From NCBI GenBank assembly GCA_026706665.1, contig JAPOYI010000217.1, forward strand, positions 1 to 64,000: a stretch of 64,000 nt of DNA, in the 5' to 3' direction. Every line of letters begins with the position of its first letter. Position 1 is the stretch's first letter. The translations under genes were made by a program, and so were the position numbers. This DNA comes from Gammaproteobacteria bacterium (lineage in GTDB: Bacteria; Pseudomonadota; Gammaproteobacteria; Pseudomonadales; Azotimanducaceae). Positions 26,247 through 35,647 of the stretch are shown one piece after another. A model generated the notes under the pieces. The model was not told the origin of the DNA. It saw nothing but the letters and a program-made list of their open reading frames with translations, and ran no database searches.

Positions 26247-26489
26247 GTGGGCGAGTCTGTGGAACAAGACGACGTAAATGACCGGATGGAGGATTGGGCA
26301 GAGTCGTTCGACGACTACGGCCCCGAGTACTGGGAACAACACATCCACGACGACGTTTACGGCGACGACGACGACGTTTACGGCGACCACGACTACGACC
26401 TTGAGTACGCCGAGTATTCGTTGGAGCGGGAGCAACGTCAACGTGCGGCGAAGTCGTGCATTGGCTCAGCGATTCTCCGTTCGTCGTGA
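26247..26489 (+). CDS. Small very acidic protein with an internal repeat (hypothetical)
   Basis: An 80-residue frame from GTG 26247 encodes an extremely acidic, Tyr-rich segment (YWEQHIHDDVYGDDDDVYGD) followed by DHDYDLEYAEYSLEREQRQR. The DNA under it has a 21-bp-period repeat, gacgacgtttacggcgac at 26349 and again at 26370. The frame overlaps a possible early start of the methyltransferase gene. I do not recognise a family. It could be a real small gene, the N-terminal part of an earlier longer protein, or chance; the regular repeat and composition make coding plausible. Confidence 0.35.
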   Translation: MGESVEQDDVNDRMEDWAESFDDYGPEYWEQHIHDDVYGDDDDVYGDHDYDLEYAEYSLEREQRQRAAKSCIGSAILRSS

Positions 26490-26554
26490 AGTCGGGCCCG
26501 TCTGGCTCGCGCAGGTGCTACTCCTGCAGGAGGTACAACACGCGCGTTACGAGC

Positions 26555-27547
26555 ATGGATGCTGGCGCTGCTCCGGTTGCTATCATCCGAGCCGAAGTCT
26601 GTTCCCTTGAACGTCTTCGCCCGGAGGAACTCGCCGCGATTCGCAGGGAGATCAAGGCGCTGCGGCAGCACTATAAACACCCCGACTCGGGCGGGTGGCG
26701 TTACGGGGAGAACCGTCATCGCCTCGTTGCGTATGCCCTTGCATACTACCCATGCCAAGTCGAACTCTTCGGCGAGGCCATCCAGGAAGCGTTCGACGGG
26801 TTCAGGGTGCCGCGCAAGTGGGACTTGACTCCGAAGGACGGTCTTCTCGGTGCTCGATACGCGATTGTGGGATGCGGTGCCGGACCGGAACTTTATGGAT
26901 TGCTCAGGTACGTCGCGAACTGCCTGTATGCCTCCGGTCACCGCGAAGATGTGGTTCCCGACATTCGCATAACCCTGTTCGAACCGGAATTGGAATGCTG
27001 GAGCTGCCTGTTTGAGGCGGTTACCAAGCCACTGATCCAGCGCGGACAATGGTTGGCCGAACAGATGGGCGCGGGACGGATTCGAATCGAATGGTCGCGG
27101 GAGAGGGAACCGATCCCCGAAATGAACATTCAGGGCAAATATGACCTTGTCATCGTTCAGCACGTGCTGAACGAGTTGAATGAGCGTATCTGGTCCGGGT
27201 GGCTGCAGCGTGTCATGAGAGACAATGTCCGCTCCCGGGGAATTATCTGCGTCATCGACCCCGAGCGCGATGTCCACTCGGAACTGCGATCATTGGGATT
27301 TGATCGCTCCGTAAAGCTTGATTTCCGGTGGAGCGAAAATGGTGCCAGGAAGTTGGATCCCGTTGCGACGAAGTTGTTGTTCACGGGTGAGTCGGGATTG
27401 ATAGAGAGACTGAATGTGCGTGCGACCGCGCTATTCTGGGAGAAGACGACCGCAGTCAGGGTCGGTCCCCGGCTACCGCCGAGTCGCGTCCCCCGGCCGT
27501 CGCTGGTGCCGCGCGCATCCGGGAACTACCGCGGGAGGCGGTCCTGA
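26555..27547 (+). CDS. Class I SAM-dependent methyltransferase-like protein
   Basis: From ATG 26555 the product has about 330 residues; a GTG at 26456 would add 33. The Rossmann methyltransferase core is visible: motif I ARYAIVGCGAGPELYGLLRY near residues 98-117, an acidic strand-2 end RITLFEPELEC near 135-145, and motif IV YDLVIVQHVLNELNERIW near 195-212. The region before it (LRQHYKHPDSGGWRYGENRH) is helical. No specific family is recognised and the substrate is unknown. The basic tail (LPPSRVPRPSLVPRASG) is low-complexity. Confidence 0.65.
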   Translation: MDAGAAPVAIIRAEVCSLERLRPEELAAIRREIKALRQHYKHPDSGGWRYGENRHRLVAYALAYYPCQVELFGEAIQEAFDGFRVPRKWDLTPKDGLLGARYAIVGCGAGPELYGLLRYVANCLYASGHREDVVPDIRITLFEPELECWSCLFEAVTKPLIQRGQWLAEQMGAGRIRIEWSREREPIPEMNIQGKYDLVIVQHVLNELNERIWSGWLQRVMRDNVRSRGIICVIDPERDVHSELRSLGFDRSVKLDFRWSENGARKLDPVATKLLFTGESGLIERLNVRATALFWEKTTAVRVGPRLPPSRVPRPSLVPRASGNYRGRRS

Positions 27548-27621
27548 TCGCCGGCGGCGCCGCGAATCCGTACTACAATCCACCGCGACGGCGGCGAATC
27601 TGATCAGGGGGACAGAGAACC

Positions 27622-28914
27622 ATGGAGAGTTTCGAACGGCAGTGCATCGCGGCAGAACTGGTGCAGCTCCGGGAGGAGGGATGCGACGTGGCGGCCTTCG
27701 AGCCGCATGTGAATGAGGCGCTCGCAGACGAGTCTGCGGACGACGCCGTGCTGGTCGATCTCTACGACGCGCTCGAAGCCCTCTCGCCCGAGCCCTCGTT
27801 CCCCTTTGAGGAACCGTCCGATCTTGAAGGTATCCGTGCATTGCGGCCGGACGGGCCGAGACGCATGGAGCTGAACCTCTCGGATGACGCCCTTCGCGAC
27901 CGCATCCTGGGCGCCTGGCTCGGACGTGCGGCGGGGTGCCAGCTCGGCAAACCGGTCGAAGGCTGGTTGCGGGAGCGCATCGACAAGTACCTCGAATCCA
28001 CCGGCGCGTTGCCGCTCGACAACTACATTCCCTACACCGAAGGCGCGATCCACCCGCGCCTGAAATCCAGCACCCTGGGCAACTTCGACTGCATGGCGCG
28101 CGACGACGACATGGACTACCCTATCCTCGGCCTGCTCGCGCTGGAGCGGAACGGGGCGGACCTCACGGCGCGCGACATGGCGAACACCTGGCTCGACCGG
28201 ATGCCGTTCCATTTCCTCTACACGGCCGAGCGGGTCGCGTACCGGAACTTCGTGAATCTGCGTTGGCCCCCGGAGTCGGCGGCCTGGCGCAATCCCTACC
28301 GTGAGTGGATCGGGGCGCAGATTCGCGCCGACATCTTCGGCTACGTGGCGCCGGGGTGGCCCGAGAAAGCGGCGGAACTCGCGTTCCGCGACGCGAGCAT
28401 CTCCCACACCAAGAACGGGATCTACGGCGAGATGTTCATGGCCGCGATGCTGGCGGCGTCCTTCGTGGCCAGCGACATCGAAGAGATCATCCGGATCGGG
28501 CTGTCGGAGATTCCGGCGAACTGCCGGCTCGCGGAAGCGGTGCACGATACGGCGGGCTGGTGCCGGGAGTCATCCGACTGGGAAGCGGTCTGGGAGCGCA
28601 TAGCCGAGAAGTACGGCCACTACCACCGGGTGCACACGATCAACAACGCGGCGCTCGTCATAATGGGCCTCTTTTTCGGCGCCGAAGACTACGAGCAGGG
28701 CATCGTGGTCACGGTACGGGGCGGCTGGGACACGGACTGCACGGGTGCCACGGTCGGGTCGATCTTGGGCTCGAAGTTCGGCGCGGACGCCTTGCCGGAC
28801 AAGTGGGTCGGAGTCCTCAACGACCGGCTCATGTCATGCGTGCGCGACTGCAACGACAATCGGATCTCGGAACTCGCCGAGCGTACGCATCGCGTCGCGC
28901 GTCAGATCCTGTAG
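27622..28914 (+). CDS. ADP-ribosylglycohydrolase family protein 1
   Basis: The 430-residue protein belongs to the ADP-ribosylglycohydrolase (DraG/ARH-like) family. After an acidic N-terminal domain of about 90 residues comes DRILGAWLGRAAGCQLGKPV near 93-112, the metal-binding ARDDDMDYPILGLLALE near 159-175 and the C-terminal GGWDTDCTGATVGSILGSKF near 371-390. It would remove ADP-ribose from proteins or hydrolyse related N-glycosidic bonds. Start ATG 27622 follows gggggacagag. A close paralogue follows 168 nt later. Confidence 0.88.
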   Translation: MESFERQCIAAELVQLREEGCDVAAFEPHVNEALADESADDAVLVDLYDALEALSPEPSFPFEEPSDLEGIRALRPDGPRRMELNLSDDALRDRILGAWLGRAAGCQLGKPVEGWLRERIDKYLESTGALPLDNYIPYTEGAIHPRLKSSTLGNFDCMARDDDMDYPILGLLALERNGADLTARDMANTWLDRMPFHFLYTAERVAYRNFVNLRWPPESAAWRNPYREWIGAQIRADIFGYVAPGWPEKAAELAFRDASISHTKNGIYGEMFMAAMLAASFVASDIEEIIRIGLSEIPANCRLAEAVHDTAGWCRESSDWEAVWERIAEKYGHYHRVHTINNAALVIMGLFFGAEDYEQGIVVTVRGGWDTDCTGATVGSILGSKFGADALPDKWVGVLNDRLMSCVRDCNDNRISELAERTHRVARQIL

Positions 28915-29082
28915 CAGGGGTAGCCGCCAGGAAACCCGTCGGTCCTGCGCCGAATCTCTACCGGGCCGCGCGCCAGCAATTTGAGGAACAATTCCAATGG
29001 TGGCTTAGGCGGCCTGCGGGAGCCGTACTAGAATCGCGCACTTTCAAATTCAGCGGCGAACTTGACTTTGGGGGTCCGAAAT

Positions 29083-30708
29083 ATGGCAAGTCTGGAACGG
29101 CAACTCCTTCGATTGGAACTGGTGCAGCGACGGGAGGAGGGATGCGACGTTGCGGCCCTTGAGCCCCGCGTGGAACAGGCGCTCGCGGACGAATCGGCGG
29201 ACGATTCGGTGTTCGTCGCGCTGTACGACGAACTCGACGCGCTCGAGCCTGCCCCGTCGTTTCCGTACGAGGAACCTTCCGATCTCGAAGCCATCCGCGC
29301 GTTGCGGCCGGATGGGCCCAGGCGCATGGAGGCGGGGCTTGGGGACGACACGGTGCGCGACCGCATCCTCGGCGCCTGGCTCGGGCGGGCGGCGGGATGT
29401 TTGCTGGGCAAACCTGTCGAGGGCTGGTCCCGTGAGCGCATCGACACGTACCTCGCATCGACCGGCGCGCTGCCACTCGACAACTACATACCGTTCGTCG
29501 AAGGTTCCATTTCGCCGCGCCTGAAAGACAGCACGCGGGACAACATCGAGTCCATGGCCCGGGACGACGACATGGACTACCCGATCCTGGGCCTGCTTGC
29601 GCTGGAAGAAAACGGTGCGGACCTAACCTCGCGCCACATGGCGCATACCTGGCTCAGCCGGATGCCGTTCCACTTTCTCTATACGGCGGAATCCGCGGCG
29701 TACAGGAACTTCGTCAATCGCGTGTGGCCGCCGGAGTCGGCGACCTGGCGGAATCCCTTCCGCGAGTGGATCGGCGCGCAGATTCGCGCGGACATCTTCG
29801 GCTACGTGGCGCCTGGATGGCCGGAAAGAGCGGCGGAACTGGCTTTCCGTGACGCGAGCATTTCCCACGTCAAGAACGGGATCTACGGCGAGATGCTCAT
29901 GGCCGCGATGCTGGCGGCAACCTTTGTGACCAGCGACATCGAAGAGATCGTGAAGATCGGACTCTCGGAGATTCCCGCGAACTGCCGGCTCGCCGAAGCC
30001 GTGCACGACACTGCGGGCTGGTGCCGTGAACTGTCGGACTGGGAGAGCGTCTGGGATCGAATATACGAGAAATACGGGCACTACCACGGCGTTCACACGA
30101 TCAACAACGCGGCGCTGGTAGTCATGGGCCTCTTTTTCGGCGCGAACGACTACGAGCAGGGCATCGTGGTCACCGTGCGGGGCGGCTGGGACACGGACTG
30201 CACCGGCGCGACGGTGGGGTCGATCCTTGGCGCGAAGTTCGGGGCGGATGCCCTGCCGGACAAGTGGATCGGCGTGCTGAACGACCGCCTCATGTCCGTC
30301 GTGCGCGAATGCAACGACAACCGGATATCGGAACTGGCCGAACGCACGCATCGCGTCGCCGAGCAGATGCTGCGGGCGCCGGTTGTGGAAGAGACCGGGA
30401 CCGAGGCCGGCGCCGAAGGTGATGCGGGCGAGTTCGCCGGGAAATGGGCGCTCGACATGACCTGGGGCAGGCACAACCTCACGGTCAACGAAGACTTGTC
30501 GGGGCATATAGAAATGGAGGCCTTCGGCGAGGTTTCCAAGGTGCGCAACGTCCGGGTGGACGGCAACAGGGTGTCCTTCGTGTTCGGCGTGGACAAGGGG
30601 GACTATCTCATCGACATCGAATTCGAGGGCATGATCGACGGCGATCGCATCGCGGGCAAGTGGACAAGCGACGGCTTCGATTCCCCGGCAACTGGAGTCA
30701 GGGTCTGA
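29083..30708 (+). CDS. ADP-ribosylglycohydrolase family protein 2 with C-terminal beta-rich domain
   Basis: About 541 residues from ATG 29083 (MASLERQLLRLELVQRREEG), which aligns with the paralogue start and follows a ggggg site. The catalytic domain keeps the same motifs: DRILGAWLGRAAGCLLGKPV, ARDDDMDYPILGLLALE and GGWDTDCTGATVGSILGAKF. Unlike the first copy it continues after residue 430 through an acidic linker (EETGTEAGAEGDAGEFAGKW) into about 85 residues of alternating strands (LDMTWGRHNLTVNEDLSGHI and onward), like a small lipocalin-type barrel. This looks like duplication followed by domain gain. The added domain may bind substrate. Confidence 0.87.
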   Translation: MASLERQLLRLELVQRREEGCDVAALEPRVEQALADESADDSVFVALYDELDALEPAPSFPYEEPSDLEAIRALRPDGPRRMEAGLGDDTVRDRILGAWLGRAAGCLLGKPVEGWSRERIDTYLASTGALPLDNYIPFVEGSISPRLKDSTRDNIESMARDDDMDYPILGLLALEENGADLTSRHMAHTWLSRMPFHFLYTAESAAYRNFVNRVWPPESATWRNPFREWIGAQIRADIFGYVAPGWPERAAELAFRDASISHVKNGIYGEMLMAAMLAATFVTSDIEEIVKIGLSEIPANCRLAEAVHDTAGWCRELSDWESVWDRIYEKYGHYHGVHTINNAALVVMGLFFGANDYEQGIVVTVRGGWDTDCTGATVGSILGAKFGADALPDKWIGVLNDRLMSVVRECNDNRISELAERTHRVAEQMLRAPVVEETGTEAGAEGDAGEFAGKWALDMTWGRHNLTVNEDLSGHIEMEAFGEVSKVRNVRVDGNRVSFVFGVDKGDYLIDIEFEGMIDGDRIAGKWTSDGFDSPATGVRV

Positions 30709-30906
30709 TCATCGCGCTGCGGCAGCCTGGGACTGCGTGTCCCGCTACCGTGGCTGCCTGACCAGAGTAGGCTTCTTGCGCTTCTCCGCCTGGCCGCACT
30801 GCCCAACCCGGCGGAACGGAAATTCGAGTTGAAGCCCTACCTCGGGCCGGTGCCAAGTCCCGCGCCGGGCGAGAGAAGCGGGAGTGCCTGCGGGTACATC
30901 CGATTG

Positions 30907-31221
30907 ATGCCGGCGTTCGAGGAATCGATCACGCCGTCTCGAATCACTGAATCGCGGGATGACCTCAAGGGGATCTACCGGTACCTTGGGGGCGGGGATG
31001 GTCAAGAAGTCATCTACATTGGCAAAGGGTCTATCAGGCGCCGGTTTCAGGAGGAGGCAGCGCGGCGGCAGTGGAATGTATCGAGAATCGAGTACTCGGC
31101 CCTTGACGATGACCAGACAGCGTATGAGTGGGAAGCCTGGTGGATTCAGCGGCACCGAGAAGAACACGGCGATCGACCCCGATACAACTCGGTAGACAGT
31201 CACGACCGGATAGAGACTTAG
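30907..31221 (+). CDS. GIY-YIG nuclease-like protein
   Basis: From ATG 30907 the product has 104 residues; a TTG at 30829 would add 26. The GIY-YIG core is visible: GIYRYLGGGDGQEVIYIGKG near residues 22-41, an Arg-bearing helix SIRRRFQEEAAR near 42-53, and the conserved Glu in YEWEAWWIQRHREEHGDRP near 76-94 with a final PRYN. Length suits a bare nuclease domain. No homing-endonuclease DNA-binding domain is attached. The substrate is unknown. Confidence 0.68.
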   Translation: MPAFEESITPSRITESRDDLKGIYRYLGGGDGQEVIYIGKGSIRRRFQEEAARRQWNVSRIEYSALDDDQTAYEWEAWWIQRHREEHGDRPRYNSVDSHDRIET

Positions 31222-31371
31222 GGCGGGTCCACACCTTGGCATGACGTCCGATGCTCGTCGACCATTAACATTGGCGGGAATACCCATCGAACCGCCCCGG
31301 CTGGTGGTTTCAATGCGGGAGTGGCCTTGGGGGGATCTGTACTTCGCATCGTAGTAAGCCTCGATGCCCGG

Positions 31372-31734
31372 CTATAGCGCTTCCGCTTTGTCGAGAATCC
31401 TCCGCGAGTGGGACAGCACTACTTGGGCCATTCTCTGCGAGAAGTCCTGGTCAATTCGGTAATCGGCGTCCGCCCGCCGGGTTCGGCACTGGTCCAGCAT
31501 GTACCCGAGACCTTTCAGCGACAACGGATTCAGGTTATGCGTGAGGGCTTCGATCAGTCCGGCGTGTACGCTGCCGCGTTCGGGAAGCGAGAGGCGGGCG
31601 TCTTGAGCTGCCGAACGGCATCGGTGGAACGCGGCGTAGTAGCCTCTGCTCGCGGCGTTTCGCCAGTCCACCTCGGATGTGCCGCGACCAAGCGCTTCGG
31701 CTGCGGCCAGCAGAACTTCAGGCGTTACCGCCAT
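31372..31734 (-). CDS. HEPN-domain protein
   Basis: The 120-residue helical protein looks like a HEPN protein: DWRNAASRGYYAAFHRCRSA near residues 24-43 contains an Arg-x6-His arrangement (R30, H37) and the RxxYYAxFH pattern common in HEPN toxins. A second helical block, DYRIDQDFSQRMAQVVLSHS near 92-111, is also usual. Its start overlaps the upstream gene by 17 nt, suggesting a coupled pair. Many such HEPN proteins are RNases paired with an antitoxin, but the partner here is not a nucleotidyltransferase. Confidence 0.62.
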   Translation of the reverse strand: MAVTPEVLLAAAEALGRGTSEVDWRNAASRGYYAAFHRCRSAAQDARLSLPERGSVHAGLIEALTHNLNPLSLKGLGYMLDQCRTRRADADYRIDQDFSQRMAQVVLSHSRRILDKAEAL

Positions 31735-32176
31735 CGGTCATGGACCCCGTAAAGACAGCGATGAATCGGAGCCCGGGATCCGCCATGAGGTCGGTTCGGG
31801 CAGTGACCTCGTCAGCCAGGCGCTCGTTCATTTCAGCTGCGACCCCCGGCGGAGCGGCGATTACTCGTTCGTAAAGATAAGACTCCGCAGGATTGTCATA
31901 CCTGAGCCTGATGGCCGTATTCGATGTACGCACATCCTGGCTGCGTTGGATCTCCCCAAGAATCTGTAGGACCTCACGAATGCCCTGTTCTCCGAACGTA
32001 CCCGCATCTACTGCGTCGGCCAGCTGCCGAGCCCTTTCTGACAGGGGATTGGGGTCGGCTGGAACGAGGTAATCCCAGTGATCGCAAAGGTCTCTCGCCC
32101 GCCTGAAGTGTCCCGACTCCAGGGCCGCGTGGATCGCGTCGTTGAGCGACTCTACTTCGTCGGGGTAGGCGTTCAT
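31718..32176 (-). CDS. Hypothetical protein coupled to the HEPN gene
   Basis: The 152-residue acidic protein has no family I recognise. The N-terminal part is helical (DEVESLNDAIHAALESGHFR, then RARDLCDHWDYLVP), resembling a TPR-like helix pair. The C-terminal part has IGEIQRSQDVRT-like helices (LQILGEIQRSQDVRTSNTAI) and VFTGSMTDGGNA at the end. It overlaps the HEPN gene by 17 nt and precedes it, the position of an antitoxin. There is no GSxxxGxxxxxSDxD motif, so it is not an MNT antitoxin. Function unknown; a role as regulator or antitoxin is inferred from arrangement only. Confidence 0.6.
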   Translation of the reverse strand: MNAYPDEVESLNDAIHAALESGHFRRARDLCDHWDYLVPADPNPLSERARQLADAVDAGTFGEQGIREVLQILGEIQRSQDVRTSNTAIRLRYDNPAESYLYERVIAAPPGVAAEMNERLADEVTARTDLMADPGLRFIAVFTGSMTDGGNA

Positions 32177-32585
32177 GGCGTTCGGCAGACTCGAGAGCTT
32201 CCTGCTGGAGCGGTTGCGGTGCCGAGGCTAGCACAAGGTGTTGGCAGGAAGCTGTAGGACGGGTGTAATTGCCCATGTAGTCCTCCAGCGCCATCAACTG
32301 TAAGTGACAGCTTTCTGTTTTCGTTTTTTGGGTGAAACGCTCCCGCCGGAATTTGATCAGGTCGCGGCCCTTGGGCAGACTCATCGGCTTGGAGCCCGAC
32401 CCTTGATCGTGCCGTCGGCAACCCAGTCGCAGAGTTTTTGACCGTCACGCCAAGCGGTAATCACTGCTGACTTCGACGCACGGTCGCGAATCGGCATCCC
32501 GCGTGCGGTTCCAGATCCCCAGAACGTCCCGTTCAGGCCGGCGAATGCACGCAGTTGAACATAGAGCTGGAGCAGTAGCGAGAAG
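32177..32585. other. Intergenic region, no convincing gene
   Basis: About 409 bases between divergent genes. Minus-strand frames give fragments such as MSLPKGRDLIKFRRERF and MPIRDRASKSAVITAWRDGQ, which might be coding remnants, but neither forms a recognisable domain. A short T/A-rich patch (ttctgttttcgttttttggg, about 32311-32330) could be part of a promoter. Nothing else is seen. Confidence 0.4.
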
Positions 32586-35402
32586 ATGGCAGATTTCACG
32601 ACACCCCTCGACACCGAAAACGACGGCCTTGAGGTCGTCGGCGGCAAAGGCCGTTCGCTTGCACGTATGGCGCGAGCGGGATTTTCAGTTCCCGGGGGAT
32701 TCCAGGTAACGACCGCGGCGTACCGCACCTTCGTATCGGACAACGATCTTGGGGAACGTATCCTCGAACTCGCACGACCCGAAATCGTCGAGCGCGGCAT
32801 CTCGTTCGAGAAGGCGTCCGAGGCCATCCGCAGGCTGTTCGAAGAACATTCGCCAGCCGATACCATCGTCGCGGCGATCCGTGAAGCGCATGCAACCCTC
32901 GATGGCGATCCCGCGCTAGCCGTGCGGTCATCGGCCAACGCCGAGGACCTGCCAGGACTCTCGTTCGCGGGGCAGCAGGAAACCTACCTCAACGTGCGCG
33001 GCGCCGACGCGGTCGTCGAGGCCGTGAGGAAATGCTGGTCGTCGCTGTGGACGCCGCAGGCGATCAGCTACCGCCACCAGAACGGCATCGACCAGGCAAG
33101 CGTCGCGATGGCGGTTGTCGTGCAGATCATGGTGCCGTCCGAAGTTTCCGGCATCCTTTTCACCGCGAACCCGGCGACCGGCGAACGCAGTGAAATGATC
33201 GTGAATGCCAGCTTCGGCCTCGGCGAGGCGGTGGTCAGCGGACAGGTGACGCCGGACACCTACATCGTCGACAAGGCCTCGCTCGAAGCGAAGGAAACCG
33301 TGATCGGACCGAAACTGCAGCAGGTCGTGTCCGACGGCGAGCAGGGCGTCGTACTCACCGACGTCGATGAGGGCGAGCGCGATCGTTCGTCGCTGTCCGA
33401 TGTGATGCTTCGGGAACTGGCCCAGGGGGCGCTCGCGATCGAGCAGCTCTACGACGGCCTCCCCCAGGACATCGAGTGGGCGTTCTCGAACGGTCAGCTC
33501 TTCCTCTTGCAGTCACGCCCGATCACGAACCTGCCGGTGCAACCCATCGAGGTCGACTGGTCGCCTCCTCCTCCTGCGCAGTTCATGAGCCGGCGCCAGA
33601 TCGTCGAGAACATGCCGGACCCGATCTGTCCGCTGTTTGACGAACTCTATCTGACCGAGGGGCTTGAATCCGCGCGCAAGGGCGCCAGCATCATGATTGG
33701 CGGCGGGCCCCTGTTCATGTCCGTGAACGGTTACGCGTTCCAGCGCTTCGACTTCCCGCAGGTTCACCGGATGAAAGAGGCCAATAAGGAAGAGGACAGG
33801 CTCAAGGCGGTGTCGGAGGCAGCGATCGAGGCCGCCGAGCGCGATGCGACGCTCGCAAGGGAGAGGCATCGGCAGGATATGGCGCAGCAGGAAGCTCACG
33901 ACCTGGCCCTGTTTGCATCGGAACTGCCCGAGGCGGACCGGGGCGAGTTCGAAGCCTGGGTCGCGACGCAGGACGACCCGAACCTCGCGCATACGGTGAG
34001 CATGCCGGAGAGCAAGAATCCGACGTATGCGTTCGCTACGAAGACGGATTTCAACGAGCGCCAGCTCGGCGAGTGGCACACGGTGACGCGTCCACGACTC
34101 ATCGGCGTCGGCGCGAAATGGAAGAAGGTGGACGTGGCAACCGCATCCGACGAAACGCTCCTTGCGGGCATGCGCGAGATGGCCATCGAGGAGGGCTACT
34201 ACTGGTCGAGCAATTCGAGCCATTCGTTCGGCGTCGCGAAGTCCACGGACGACCAGTTCCAGTGTTTCCTCCGCGAGACGCTGCCCGATCATCATTTCAT
34301 CAGCGGTCAGTTCCTGTCCGGTATCGAATCGAAAACGATGCAGGCGAACGCCGACCTGTTCGAGATCGCCAAGAAGGTCCGTGCCAACGAAGAACTGGCC
34401 TACGTCGTCATCGTGACACCCGCGCAGTTCCTCATGGCGGAACTCGAGCGGCGCGACGATGCTCGCGAGGTGGTGGCCGACATTCGCGCGTATCTCGCGG
34501 CGTACGGTCACCAGGGCTATAGCATGGACTTCGTCGAACCGACGCAGGTCGAGGATCCGTCGGCGCTGTTCGCGTCGCTGAAGGCGATGGTGCAGGACCC
34601 CGACTACGATCCGAAGCAGCAGGAAGAACGCGCGGCGAACGTGCGAACCGAGAAGCATGCCGAGATTCGGAAGCTGCTGCATGGCCTCGAGTACTGGCAG
34701 TTCCGCTATCGCTGGTGGCTTGCGCGACGCTACAACTACATCCGCGAGGAAGTCGCGTTCCATTTCGGCTACACGTGGTCTTTGCTGCGGCCGATGGCGG
34801 CGGAACTCGGTCGGCGCATGGTGGAGGCAGGTACGTTCGGCGAACCTGACGACACCTATTTCCTCGTGACGAAGGAACTCGAACGCGCGATCGAGGCACG
34901 TCTCAAGGGCCAGGCTTTGCCAGAGCTCGGCAAGCTCGCCGAGGAGCGGCGAGAGCTGCGCGAGGCCCGCAAACGGCACCATCCGCCGGGCACGATTCCC
35001 GATGAGGCGCGCGCCAACCCGGGTGTGTCGTTCAAGGAGACGCAGATACTGAACGACGACGCGAGTGACACCCTGCGCGGCTTTCCGGTCAGCTCGGGTC
35101 GTGTTACGGCGCCGGCCAGCGTCGTCACGGGCGGGAGCGAGTTCGACAAGATGGCGCCAGGTTCGATCCTCGTCAGCCCGCTGACGACGCCGGCGTGGAC
35201 GCAACTGTTCGCGCACGCCGTTGGTCTGGTAACGGACATGGGCAGCATCCTCGCGCACGGTTCCATCGTCGCGCGCGAATATGGCATTCCGGCCGTGCTC
35301 GGCGTCGGCAACGGCACCGTGAGGATCGAACACGGCCAGATGATCACGATCGACGGAGACGCCGGAACAGTCGTCCTGCACGACGCCGCCGATTCGGCCT
35401 GA
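32586..35402 (+). CDS. Rifampicin-phosphotransferase-like / PEP-synthase-like enzyme
   Basis: The 938-residue protein has the layout of rifampicin phosphotransferase and related PEP-utilising enzymes. An ATP-grasp domain covers about residues 10-320, with GGKGRSLARMARAGFSVPGG near 18-37, AVRSSANAEDLPGLSFAGQQ near 111-130 and ending IEWAFSNGQLFLLQSRPI. A long middle domain follows, then a mobile phospho-His domain near 845-930 with catalytic His 891 in GSILAHGSIVAREYGIPAV. It would transfer the beta-phosphate of ATP through this His to a small acceptor. The acceptor domain need not bind rifampicin. ATG 32586 is preceded by ggag. It stands alone. Confidence 0.82.
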   Translation: MADFTTPLDTENDGLEVVGGKGRSLARMARAGFSVPGGFQVTTAAYRTFVSDNDLGERILELARPEIVERGISFEKASEAIRRLFEEHSPADTIVAAIREAHATLDGDPALAVRSSANAEDLPGLSFAGQQETYLNVRGADAVVEAVRKCWSSLWTPQAISYRHQNGIDQASVAMAVVVQIMVPSEVSGILFTANPATGERSEMIVNASFGLGEAVVSGQVTPDTYIVDKASLEAKETVIGPKLQQVVSDGEQGVVLTDVDEGERDRSSLSDVMLRELAQGALAIEQLYDGLPQDIEWAFSNGQLFLLQSRPITNLPVQPIEVDWSPPPPAQFMSRRQIVENMPDPICPLFDELYLTEGLESARKGASIMIGGGPLFMSVNGYAFQRFDFPQVHRMKEANKEEDRLKAVSEAAIEAAERDATLARERHRQDMAQQEAHDLALFASELPEADRGEFEAWVATQDDPNLAHTVSMPESKNPTYAFATKTDFNERQLGEWHTVTRPRLIGVGAKWKKVDVATASDETLLAGMREMAIEEGYYWSSNSSHSFGVAKSTDDQFQCFLRETLPDHHFISGQFLSGIESKTMQANADLFEIAKKVRANEELAYVVIVTPAQFLMAELERRDDAREVVADIRAYLAAYGHQGYSMDFVEPTQVEDPSALFASLKAMVQDPDYDPKQQEERAANVRTEKHAEIRKLLHGLEYWQFRYRWWLARRYNYIREEVAFHFGYTWSLLRPMAAELGRRMVEAGTFGEPDDTYFLVTKELERAIEARLKGQALPELGKLAEERRELREARKRHHPPGTIPDEARANPGVSFKETQILNDDASDTLRGFPVSSGRVTAPASVVTGGSEFDKMAPGSILVSPLTTPAWTQLFAHAVGLVTDMGSILAHGSIVAREYGIPAVLGVGNGTVRIEHGQMITIDGDAGTVVLHDAADSA

Positions 35403-35647
35403 CCTTGGGACGCTGTCTCAAGGCCAGAGGGGGCGATGAGCGCTAGTCGACGCCGAACGCGAATACGTATCCCGGTCTCGGGATGGGGTCAACGTGCTCC
35501 CGCTGCCCATCGAGTTGCTGCGCGTTGGCGCAGACGATTGCGGTGTGGCGTGAGACGGAACGGCAACCGCGGAAGCTCGGCCCGTGATCTGCAGCTTTGC
35601 CGCATGGCGGCTGCCGGATAGCCAGTCGGCGCGTTGATGGTCCGGAC

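Noticed and set aside
33513..35381. A 622-codon minus-strand frame opposite the rifampicin-phosphotransferase-like gene
   Set aside because: It is an antisense shadow caused by GC-rich codon use; the plus strand has clear domain motifs and the minus product is His/Arg-rich low-complexity sequence.
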